From the NCBI GenBank assembly GCA_030824835.1, contig JAPJRA010000074.1, forward strand, positions 1 to 10,312: a stretch of 10,312 bases of DNA, in the 5' to 3' direction. Source of the DNA: Geminicoccaceae bacterium. GTDB lineage: Bacteria; Pseudomonadota; Alphaproteobacteria; Geminicoccales; Geminicoccaceae. The notes under the pieces were generated by a model, which did no database searches, was not told where the DNA came from, and worked only from the letters and a program-made list of their open reading frames with translations. Positions 1 to 5,451 of this stretch are shown one piece after another (position 1 is the stretch's first letter; every line of letters begins with the position of its first letter). A program made the position numbers and the translations under genes.

Positions 1-387
1 ACGAGAGAGGCCGACTGCGAAGTCGCAGATGTCGATCATCTCCTGGACCTCGCCCAGGCCCTCCTGGAGGATCTTGCCGACCTCGATCGACACCAGCCGA
101 CCGAGATCGGCCTTGGCGGCCCGCAGCTCCTCGCCGAGCAGGCGGACGAGCTCGCCGCGGCGGGGGGCCGGGACGTCGCGCCAGATCCGGAACGCCGCCT
201 GGGCGCGGTCGATGCTGGCGGCGGCCTCGCCCACCGGGGTTTCCGGCAGATGGGCCAGCGTGGCGCCGTCGATGGGCGAGCGGGCCGCGAGCGTGCCGCC
301 CGTGTAGAGGTCGCGTGCCACGCCGAGACCGGCGAGCAGCCGGTCGGTCTCGGCCTCGAAGCCGGGCTTGGCGGCGGTGGTGGTCAT
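1..387 (-). CDS. amaB: Alpha-aminoadipate-semialdehyde / piperideine-6-carboxylate dehydrogenase, AmaB/ALDH7 type (partial, N-terminal 129 residues)
   Basis: The first 129 codons of an NAD(P)-dependent aldehyde dehydrogenase are visible; the gene continues past base 1, so the Rossmann motif, catalytic Cys and Glu are not seen. The N-terminal half carries the usual ALDH entry features: a 'SPIDG' strand near residue 38, a helix beginning 'RAQAAFRIWR' at 61, and 'APRRGELVRLLGEEL' at 74-88. Residues 104-122 (GKILQEGLGEVQEMIDICD) closely match the ALDH7 (antiquitin) subfamily, whose bacterial members oxidise alpha-aminoadipate-6-semialdehyde to L-2-aminoadipate in lysine and pipecolate breakdown. 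The ATG at 387 is preceded by a strong GGGGGAG. The gene lies 23 nt downstream of the AmaA-like oxidase, so the two are probably co-transcribed. The ALDH7 assignment is firm; the exact substrate is inferred from family and neighbour. Confidence 0.9.
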   Translation of the reverse strand, partial: MTTTAAKPGFEAETDRLLAGLGVARDLYTGGTLAARSPIDGATLAHLPETPVGEAAASIDRAQAAFRIWRDVPAPRRGELVRLLGEELRAAKADLGRLVSIEVGKILQEGLGEVQEMIDICDFAVGLSR

Positions 388-391
388 GAAA

Positions 392-398
392 CTCCCCC
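392..398 (-). promoter_or_regulatory. Ribosome binding site of the ALDH7-type gene
   Basis: GGGGGAG on the minus strand, 4 nt before the ATG at 387. It fixes the start of the dehydrogenase and lies inside the 23-nt gap after the AmaA-like stop codon, as expected for the second gene of an operon. Confidence 0.6.
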
Positions 399-410
399 GT
401 TGATGGCGGC

Positions 411-1727
411 TCAGATGCGGGCGTCGGCGAGATGGGCTACCTGCGCGCCGATCTCGTAATACAGCTCCTTCAGACTGCGAAGACCGGCGGTGCTCGGCTC
501 GGTGACGGGCAGTGGCAGGTCGACCTCGGCGATGGCGCCGGTGATCAGCTGCGCGGTGACACGGCCGAATGCCGTGCCGGGGGCGATGCCGCGGCCATTG
601 TAGCCGCAAAAGCCGATCACGTTGCGGGCCAGCTTGTGGAACCGGGGCAGGTGGTTGTCGGTCATGCCGATCATCCCGTACCACTCGGCGACGAAGCCGA
701 TGTCGCGCAGCTGGGGAAACAGCTTGCGCAGCGCCCGCTTGGCCCAATCCCGGTGGACGGCCGCGCCGGTGCCGCGCAGCGCACCAACGCTGCCGAACAC
801 GAGATGGCCCTGTCGGTCGAAGCGGAACGACGTCAGCACCTCCTTCGTGTCCCAGGCGCCGTGGCGCTCGGGCAGGATCGATGCGCGCAGCTCGGGTGGC
901 AGCGGCTCCGTCGCGAAATTGAAGTAGGGCAGGTGGACGAGCTGGGCGCGGATCTCCGGCCATGGGGCATGGGTGTAGGCGTTGGTCGCGACCACGACCC
1001 AGTCGGCGCTCACCGTGCCCGTGGGCGTGCATACCGTCCAGCTCGTACCCGACGGCGCGATGGCCGAGACCGGGCTGCCAGTCATGATCCGGGCGCCGGC
1101 GGCGATGGCCACCTGGGCCAAGCCACGGGCGTAGGCCAGCGGCTGGATCGTGCCGGCGCGCAGGTCGAGGAGGGCGCCGGCATAGGCGGTGCTGCCGACC
1201 TTGGCCGCGGTCTCGGTCGCGTCCAGCAGGCGAACGGCTGCACCACGCGCGGTCCACTGCGCGGCACGCCGCTCCAGCTCCTGCAGACCCTTGGGGCCGG
1301 CCGCACAGTGGAGCGTGCCCGCGCGCTCGGGCTCGCAGGCGATCCGGTGCCGGTCGATCAGGTCGAACACCAGGCGCGGCGCGTTGCCCAGCAGCTCGAG
1401 AAGCCGGGAGCCGCAGGTCCTGCCCAGAGCCGCCGGCAGGTCGTCGGGCATGACCCACATGCCGGCATTGACCAGGCCGACATTGCGACCCGAGCCGCCG
1501 AATCCGATCGTGGCCTCCTCCAGCACGACGACGTCGACACCGGCTTCGGCCAGATGCAGGGCGGTGGACAGGCCCGTGTAGCCGGCGCCGATCACGACGA
1601 CGGCGGTGTCAAGATCGCCCGCCAGGGGTGCGGTCGCGGGTGCCGCCGGCGCCGTCATGGCCCAAAGCCCGTGCGAGCGCGAATCGCGTCGCAGTGGATC
1701 GTCGTCCGGGCCCGGGGTCGCTGACAT
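411..1727 (-). CDS. amaA: FAD-dependent oxidoreductase of the DAO family, probable L-pipecolate oxidase (AmaA-like)
   Basis: A 438-residue flavoprotein of the D-amino-acid oxidase/glycine oxidase fold. The dinucleotide-binding motif GAGYTG is at residues 47-52, with the ribose-binding acid at E70 at the end of strand 2. The family segment GFGGSGRNVG is at 75-84, and the C-terminal FAD-binding stretch FCGYNGRGIAPGTAFG is at 373-388. In P. putida, AmaA (about the same length) oxidises L-pipecolate to piperideine-6-carboxylate, which opens to the semialdehyde used by AmaB. The AmaB-like gene 23 nt downstream supports that role. A gamma-glutamylputrescine or other amine oxidase is the main alternative. 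I chose the ATG at 1727 because it gives the family-like N-terminus (RRDSRSHGLW before the flavin domain). The frame stays open 57 codons further to 1898, but that part is low-complexity, lacks a ribosome site and would leave no leader after the AT-rich promoter region. The ribosome site before 1727 (GGGA) is only moderate. Confidence 0.85.
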   Translation of the reverse strand: MSATPGPDDDPLRRDSRSHGLWAMTAPAAPATAPLAGDLDTAVVVIGAGYTGLSTALHLAEAGVDVVVLEEATIGFGGSGRNVGLVNAGMWVMPDDLPAALGRTCGSRLLELLGNAPRLVFDLIDRHRIACEPERAGTLHCAAGPKGLQELERRAAQWTARGAAVRLLDATETAAKVGSTAYAGALLDLRAGTIQPLAYARGLAQVAIAAGARIMTGSPVSAIAPSGTSWTVCTPTGTVSADWVVVATNAYTHAPWPEIRAQLVHLPYFNFATEPLPPELRASILPERHGAWDTKEVLTSFRFDRQGHLVFGSVGALRGTGAAVHRDWAKRALRKLFPQLRDIGFVAEWYGMIGMTDNHLPRFHKLARNVIGFCGYNGRGIAPGTAFGRVTAQLITGAIAEVDLPLPVTEPSTAGLRSLKELYYEIGAQVAHLADARI

Positions 1728-1910
1728 CAGGGAGTTCCCACGTTTCGTGCATGCGTCAATGGGCATAGCGCCGATACCGGCCATCACCAACGACTGGTCA
1801 ATGGCACAGGCGGTGGCGGCATAACAATGCGAGAGCGGCTGCGACCCGGACGACGCCTTGCAGGCGAGGTAGGACGATCTGGCGGCGTACGATCGCAATC
1901 CACCTTATAA

Positions 1911-1939
1911 TTGATAAATTAAAAATAAATCTTTGACAA
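1911..1939 (-). promoter_or_regulatory. Candidate promoter of the amaA-amaB operon
   Basis: On the minus strand, TTGTCA (1939-1934, 5 of 6 matches to the -35 consensus) is followed after 17 nt by TATCAA (1916-1911, 4 of 6 to the -10 consensus). The spacer is almost pure A/T in a GC-rich genome. A second -10-like TATAAG lies at 1909-1904 without a partner -35. Transcription from here would give a leader of roughly 175 nt before the ATG at 1727. This is pattern matching only; AT-rich DNA readily yields such boxes. Confidence 0.3.
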
Positions 1940-1967
1940 AACAATATAGCGATGACCGCAATTTCCG

Positions 1968-1985
1968 AGCGTATTTGGGTACGCT
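1968..1985. repeat. 6-bp inverted repeat (hairpin/operator candidate)
   Basis: AGCGTA (1968-1973) and TACGCT (1980-1985) are perfect complements around a 6-nt TTTGGG centre. The dyad lies 29 bp upstream of the candidate amaA -35 box, where an activator or repressor half-site pair could sit. There is no T-run on either strand, so it is not an intrinsic terminator. Confidence 0.4.
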
Positions 1986-2008
1986 AGTAGGTGCATCCAG
2001 TGCCATAA

Positions 2009-2040
2009 ATCGACGATAGAGACTGATAGAGACTGTCGAT
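2009..2040. repeat. Tandem decamer enclosed by an inverted repeat
   Basis: Two exact adjacent copies of GATAGAGACT occupy 2015-2024 and 2025-2034. They are enclosed precisely by ATCGAC (2009-2014) and GTCGAT (2035-2040), which are perfect inverted repeats. The 10-bp period equals roughly one helical turn, which would place two identical recognition surfaces on the same DNA face. It sits in the intergenic region between lrp and amaA. The repeat itself is certain; a role as a binding site is inferred. Confidence 0.6.
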
Positions 2041-2094
2041 GCCTCAATGATGGTGTCTATTTATCCTACAGAATGATCAATTTGGTTGCACTTT

Positions 2095-2100
2095 ACGGAG
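2095..2100 (+). promoter_or_regulatory. Ribosome binding site candidate of the small plus-strand ORF
   Basis: ACGGAG lies 9 nt before the ATG at 2110. It favours this ATG over an in-frame TTG at 2086, which lies upstream of the ribosome site itself. Confidence 0.3.
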
Positions 2101-2109
2101 TTATTACTA

Positions 2110-2271
2110 ATGAATCTTTTAATTATTACTGCCATCAAGATATTGAATATTTGCGCTTCTGCCGCCAGTGACACTGTTCAGGCAGGCAGTTGTGATTATT
2201 CGTGGCAGACTACCCGCGTCGGCTCGGCCTGCGGCGATCGCGTGGTTGACCGCCGGCCCGGCGGCAAATGA
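2110..2271 (+). CDS. Possible small secreted Cys-containing peptide (53 aa), unknown function
   Basis: A plus-strand ORF of 53 codons, the only non-minus-strand gene candidate supported by a ribosome site (ACGGAG at 2095-2100, 9 nt before the ATG at 2110). Residues 1-20 are hydrophobic and signal-peptide-like, interrupted by K10, with an ASA/AS cleavage-type stretch near 16-20. The mature part would contain C28 and C41, possibly one disulfide, a YSWQT segment at 30-34, GSACGDR at 38-44 and a basic RRPGGK tail. Tails of the form W-x-T...G-S-x-C-G-x-R are familiar to me from short exported proteins of alphaproteobacteria, but I cannot name a family. Composition switches from AT-rich in the first half to GC-rich in the second. 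No clear promoter or terminator is visible. It could be a chance ORF. Confidence 0.35.
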   Translation: MNLLIITAIKILNICASAASDTVQAGSCDYSWQTTRVGSACGDRVVDRRPGGK

Positions 2272-2348
2272 AGGAGCAGCGCCACACAATGCATCGATGC
2301 CGACCGCTTATCGCGCCAGAACGGGTTCCGACGCGCTTGGCCAAGGCC

Positions 2349-2849
2349 TCACGTCCTGCGCAGCGCCGAGCGCTTGGATGACGCTACCTTCGGCAGCGGC
2401 AATGCCGTCTGGTACTTGACGCGCTTCAGCGAAATGCTCGAGCGGATGCTCGCCATTCCCTCGATCCGCGACAGCCGCTTGACGATGAACTGCTCGAGCT
2501 CGGGCAGGTCAGTCACCACTACCCGCAGGAGGTAGTCGGCGTCTCCCGTCATCAGGTAGCACTCCATTACCTCGGGAAACTGGGTGACGGCGTGCTCGAA
2601 CCGCTCCAGCGCCGGCTCGACCTGCCGATCCAGACTAACCTGGTTGAACACGCTCACCGAAAGGCCAATCGCCTGCGGATCGAGCAGCGTGACGTAGCGA
2701 CCAATCACGCCCGCCTGCTCGAGCGCCCGGACGCGGGAGAGGCAGGGTGACGGGGAGAGATTGACCCGCGTCGCCAGCTCCGCGTTCGTGACTTTTGCGT
2801 CCTCCTGCAGCTCCGCGAGAATGCGCAAGTCGGTGGCATCCAACTGCAT
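2349..2849 (-). CDS. Lrp/AsnC-family transcriptional regulator
   Basis: A 166-residue DNA-binding regulator of normal family length. The N-terminal winged helix-turn-helix covers about residues 3-50, with '[20 protein letters not shown]' at 21-40 giving the two helices and the wing approached at 47-52. The C-terminal RAM/AsnC ligand-binding domain spans about 65-145 and includes the family core [15 protein letters not shown] at 98-112. The end [12 protein letters not shown] (141-152) is typical of Lrp/BkdR-like members. Such proteins form dimers to octamers and sense amino acids. The gene is oriented like the AmaA/AmaB pair, upstream of it across the AT-rich region, so control of lysine/pipecolate catabolism is a reasonable inference. 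The ATG at 2849 has GGAAGG 6 nt upstream. The last 14 residues are a basic Ser/Arg tail. Confidence 0.92.
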   Translation of the reverse strand: MQLDATDLRILAELQEDAKVTNAELATRVNLSPSPCLSRVRALEQAGVIGRYVTLLDPQAIGLSVSVFNQVSLDRQVEPALERFEHAVTQFPEVMECYLMTGDADYLLRVVVTDLPELEQFIVKRLSRIEGMASIRSSISLKRVKYQTALPLPKVASSKRSALRRT

Positions 2850-3361
2850 ATGTCGCCTTCCACGGCATGTTCTGCTTTCAGAGGCTCACTAGCACGGAGC
2901 TTATGCCGGAATCTCCAGTTTGGTGCCGAATGCTTGGCAAAACATGCGGTCGCCGACCGGGTCGATTATTACCGACAAACGCTGCCCCTGTTGTCGACAG
3001 AACAGGCGGGTCCAATGGCGGTGGTTCGACTTGGGATGCGCCAGTGGCGCAGAGCAACAATATTAACCTGAGTAAATCGGAGATCGTGGCAAGAATCCTA
3101 CAGCTGGCGGGGAACATCGACGTTACCGCGTACAATCAGATCATCTTCAGTAGCATCGCTTCTCAGCCCCGACATCCGTGACGCGAAGCTCACGCACCCG
3201 GGCGGGATCGCAGCCGCAGGATCTGGCCATCGACAGCCCGCCTTTCGGTCGTACACACCTAAAGCGCCTAATTCGGCGGGGTAGCGAGAACGTTGCGGGT
3301 TGGGGTCGAAGCGGCGCGGACACGGCGCGCCGCCGACGGCGGTCCGGGCAGGTGTCGTCGC
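2850..3361. other. 512-bp gap without a convincing gene, moderately AT-enriched
   Basis: It lies between the solute-binding protein stop and the lrp start. A minus-strand frame with a hydrophobic N-terminal part (ending at 2878, 28 nt before lrp) and a plus-strand frame (ending at 3181) are open across the same DNA. Neither has a good ribosome site or a recognisable protein, and both probably reflect chance. A palindrome TGTCGACA occurs at 2992-2999. Near 3333-3345 a 5-bp GC hairpin (CCGCC/GGCGG) follows the solute-binding gene on its own strand, but no T-run follows it, so I do not call a terminator. The lrp promoter must lie here, yet I see no clear -35/-10 pair. Confidence 0.5.
2856..2861 (-). 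promoter_or_regulatory. Ribosome binding site of the Lrp-family gene
   Basis: GGAAGG on the minus strand, 6 nt before the ATG at 2849, supports this start. Confidence 0.55.
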
Positions 3362-5191
3362 CTACCGATCGTACCAGAACGTGTCCGGCAGGTAGATGCC
3401 GAACTGACCGTGCGGCTCCCAGTTGAAGATCGCCTGCTCGGGCATGTTCTTCATCTCCTTGCGGACGGCGATCGGCTGCAGCACGCCGGAGACCAGACCG
3501 ATCGTGTAGCACTGGCTGGCGTAGAGCTTGAGCATCTCGTGCCAGATCTCGGTCTCACGCTCCTCGCTGGCCGTGGTCCACTCGGTGTAGAGTTCCATCA
3601 GCCGCTTGGCCTCGGGCAGGTCCGGCGGCTCGCCGGCCTCGCCCTTGGTCTCGTAATACTGGCCCCAAGCCGGCCATTGCAGCTGGTCCCCCTGAGCAGT
3701 AGGGGCGAAGTCCTTGGGCGGCAGGGCGGCCGAGGGGACGCCATTGTCGATGCCGAAGAACATCGACATCAAGGCATCGCCCGAATACACGCGGGAGCGC
3801 ATGATCTGGCGATCCGAGGGCTTGGGCGAGATCTTGAAGCCGATCTCGGCCCATTGGTCGGCCACGATCTCGAGGACGTCCGACTGCTCGTTGTCCTCGC
3901 CGGAGGTCTCGACGACGATTTCCATCCGCCGCCCGTCCGGCAGCAGCCGGATGCCGTCCGGTCCACGCTTGTCGAGACCAAGCTCGTCGAGCAGGGCGTT
4001 GGCGGCGTCGGGGTCGAACATCGAGCATTCGTTGGCCAGATCGTCCGTCCAGAGCGGGCTTTCGGGGAGAATGGTGTTGTTCGACGGCACGGCCAGCCCG
4101 GCGTAGAGATACTGGCTGAGCGCATCGCGATCGAGGCCCATCGCCAGCGCCTTGCGGAAGCGCAGATCACGGAACAGCCCACGCCAGACGTCGTCCGTGG
4201 CGTTGAGGTTGGGATAGAGCGCCAGGTGGGCCGACCGCGCCTCGGGCCAGAGCAGGGTCGTCAGCCCGTTGCGCTGCTCACTTTCCTTGAGAAACGTATA
4301 GTCCTTGAAGACCAGGCGCCGGGCCTGCAGGTCCACCTCGCCGGCCCCGGTCTTGATCGGGATCAGCTTGCCGTCGACGATCTCCAGGATCATCCGGTCG
4401 ATGTAGGGCAGTTGCTGGCCGTTGGCGTCGACATGGTGGTAATAGGGGTTCCGCTCGGCGACGAACCGCTGTGCCGGTGGCTGGGTGACGAGCCGCCACG
4501 GCTGCAGCGTCGGCATGTCCGGGCTGTCGAAATCGTTGAGCCGGTCCTTGCGTAGGAAGAGCTGTGCCCAGTCACGGGCGCCATTCTCCTTCATCAGCTT
4601 CTCGAGCGCCGCCGGGTCGGCGTATTTCTTGTGAAACTGCTTCAGATAGTGGGCCGGCCGATAGATGAACAGCTGGTTGGCCGCCGCCAGCGCCGGGATG
4701 AAGAACCGGTTGGGCTTGCTCCAGCTGTAGCGCACCGTGAGCTCGTCGATCACCTCGACCTTCGGCAGCTCGCCGTCGGCGATCATTTGGATGTCGGGGC
4801 CGCTGAAGGAGAGGTCTGGGTTGGTCGCCACGTCCTCCCAGTAGAACCGGAAGTCCTCGGCGGTGAACGGCTCGCCATCGGACCATTTGTGGCCCTTGCG
4901 CAGGTGCAACGTGAAGACTCGGCCGTCCTCGACCTCGTAACCTGCCAGAATATCGGGGGTGAGGTCGAGGTTGCGATCGAAGGAGATCAGGTGGGCGTAG
5001 CCGTAGATGTTGAAGAATCGGGTCTCGCGCTCACGCCCGATCAGCATCCGCATGTCGCCGCCGGGCTTGCCGACCTCGATCCCCTCGATCACCCGGGGCT
5101 CGTCCGGTGGTCCGGCAAGCGCCGCCTCCGGAATGGCGGACAGCCAGGCGACCGCCGCCATCGCCGGAACCACGAGCATCGGCCTATTCAT
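3362..5191 (-). CDS. ABC transporter substrate-binding protein, family 5 (peptide/nickel/opine type)
   Basis: A 609-residue periplasmic binding protein of the SBP_bac_5 (DppA/OppA) fold. Residues 1-26 form a signal peptide: MNRP, a hydrophobic core (MLVVPAMAAVAWLSAI), then an ALA cleavage site before G27. The family core follows: a 'DLTPDILAGYEVEDGRVFT' stretch (76-94), the hallmark LRKGHKWSDGEPFTAEDF (97-114), and YYHHVDANGQQLPYIDRM at about 250-267. The chain ends in a Trp/aromatic-rich tail (about EPHGQFGIYLPDTFWYDR). It is longer than the usual 500-550 residues but normal for the subgroup with extended lobes. It should deliver a peptide or similar cationic ligand to an inner-membrane importer. 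No permease or ATPase genes flank it, so its partners must be encoded elsewhere. I chose the ATG at 5191 (AGGGGG 7 nt upstream) over an in-frame ATG 14 codons upstream, because it starts the signal peptide cleanly. The ligand cannot be told from sequence. Confidence 0.93.
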   Translation of the reverse strand: MNRPMLVVPAMAAVAWLSAIPEAALAGPPDEPRVIEGIEVGKPGGDMRMLIGRERETRFFNIYGYAHLISFDRNLDLTPDILAGYEVEDGRVFTLHLRKGHKWSDGEPFTAEDFRFYWEDVATNPDLSFSGPDIQMIADGELPKVEVIDELTVRYSWSKPNRFFIPALAAANQLFIYRPAHYLKQFHKKYADPAALEKLMKENGARDWAQLFLRKDRLNDFDSPDMPTLQPWRLVTQPPAQRFVAERNPYYHHVDANGQQLPYIDRMILEIVDGKLIPIKTGAGEVDLQARRLVFKDYTFLKESEQRNGLTTLLWPEARSAHLALYPNLNATDDVWRGLFRDLRFRKALAMGLDRDALSQYLYAGLAVPSNNTILPESPLWTDDLANECSMFDPDAANALLDELGLDKRGPDGIRLLPDGRRMEIVVETSGEDNEQSDVLEIVADQWAEIGFKISPKPSDRQIMRSRVYSGDALMSMFFGIDNGVPSAALPPKDFAPTAQGDQLQWPAWGQYYETKGEAGEPPDLPEAKRLMELYTEWTTASEERETEIWHEMLKLYASQCYTIGLVSGVLQPIAVRKEMKNMPEQAIFNWEPHGQFGIYLPDTFWYDR

Positions 5192-5198
5192 CGGACTG

Positions 5199-5204
5199 CC
5201 CCCT
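5199..5204 (-). promoter_or_regulatory. Ribosome binding site of the solute-binding protein gene
   Basis: AGGGGG on the minus strand, 7 nt before the ATG at 5191. It decides this start against the ATG at 5233. Confidence 0.6.
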
Positions 5205-5382
5205 GCTGCACCCCTGCGCCATGTGGATTGCATGCCCAGCTCATGGCGTCAAACCCGCGCTGGTGGCCGGTTGGCCCGAGGCCTGACACAGAATCTCGCA
5301 GAAAGTGAATGTCTTGTGGGAATCCACACAGAGGCCGGAAGTCTGCCAAGCCATAACGACCTCGCTGAGGGCTGAGCACTTG

Positions 5383-5428
5383 GACCTGTGAGAGCGAGAC
5401 AAACGCCTCACAGGTCATTTTCTTTTTC
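5383..5428 (+). terminator. Intrinsic terminator reading on the plus strand
   Basis: GACCTGTGAG (5383-5392) and CTCACAGGTC (5407-5416) form a perfect 10-bp stem with a 14-nt loop. The stem is followed at once by ATTTTCTTTTTC (5417-5428). That is the standard stem plus U-tract of a Rho-independent terminator for a plus-strand transcript. Read on the minus strand, the stem lies 35 nt after the glycosyltransferase operon stop but is followed by CAAGTGCTC, with no U-tract. There it could at most act as a 3'-end-stabilising hairpin. Confidence 0.65.
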
Positions 5429-5451
5429 GGCCCGTTCTCCAGGAAATATCG

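Larger units (their letters stand above)
1728..2348. other. AT-rich intergenic region between the AmaA-like gene and lrp
   Basis: The 620 bp between the oxidase start and the lrp stop fall into three parts. Positions 1728-1898 are GC-rich leader. Positions about 1900-2180 are strikingly AT-rich and hold the candidate promoter, the hairpin and the tandem decamer. Positions about 2200-2348 return to high GC. The only protein-coding candidate is the small plus-strand ORF at 2110-2271. AT-rich, dyad-rich DNA between a catabolic operon and an Lrp-family gene is a natural place for Lrp-type binding, but no specific operator can be named from sequence alone. Confidence 0.6.
5192..5451. other. Intergenic region upstream of the solute-binding gene
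   Basis: These 260 bp separate the end of the glycosyltransferase operon (5452) from the solute-binding protein start (5191), both on the minus strand. They hold a plus-strand terminator (5383-5428) and a small dyad TGTGG-GAAT-CCACA (5315-5328). They also hold a 47-codon plus-strand ORF (ATG 5232 to TGA 5375) that stops 7 nt before the terminator stem but has only a weak ribosome site and no recognisable product. The promoter of the solute-binding gene should be here, but no good -35/-10 pair was found. No tRNA-like T-arm or cloverleaf was seen. Confidence 0.5.

Noticed and set aside
432..1724. 430-codon plus-strand open frame opposite the AmaA-like gene
   Set aside because: It is the antisense shadow of a recognised gene in GC-rich DNA. 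The product is Gly/Ala/Arg/Gln-rich with no fold motif and no ribosome site.
1728..1898. 57-codon N-terminal extension of the AmaA-like protein
   Set aside because: Family members begin close to the RRDSRSHGLW segment. The extension has no ribosome site and no domain, and it would start almost at the AT-rich promoter region.
1933..1938. Perfect plus-strand TTGACA as a promoter for the small peptide ORF
   Set aside because: No acceptable -10 box lies 15-19 nt downstream, and the ORF is about 170 bp away.
2250..2264. CCGCCGG/CCGGCGG palindrome at the end of the small plus-strand ORF, as a terminator
   Set aside because: It is not followed by a T-run on either strand and lies inside the coding part that gives the Arg-Pro-Gly-Gly tail.
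3293..4555. 420-codon plus-strand open frame opposite the solute-binding protein gene
   Set aside because: Antisense shadow. Repetitive Leu/Gly/Val/Arg composition comes from the reverse-complemented codons of the real gene.
5230..5420. A tRNA gene upstream of the plus-strand terminator
   Set aside because: No T-arm of the GTTCRAAYC kind, no D-arm pattern and no 7-bp acceptor pairing were found on either strand.
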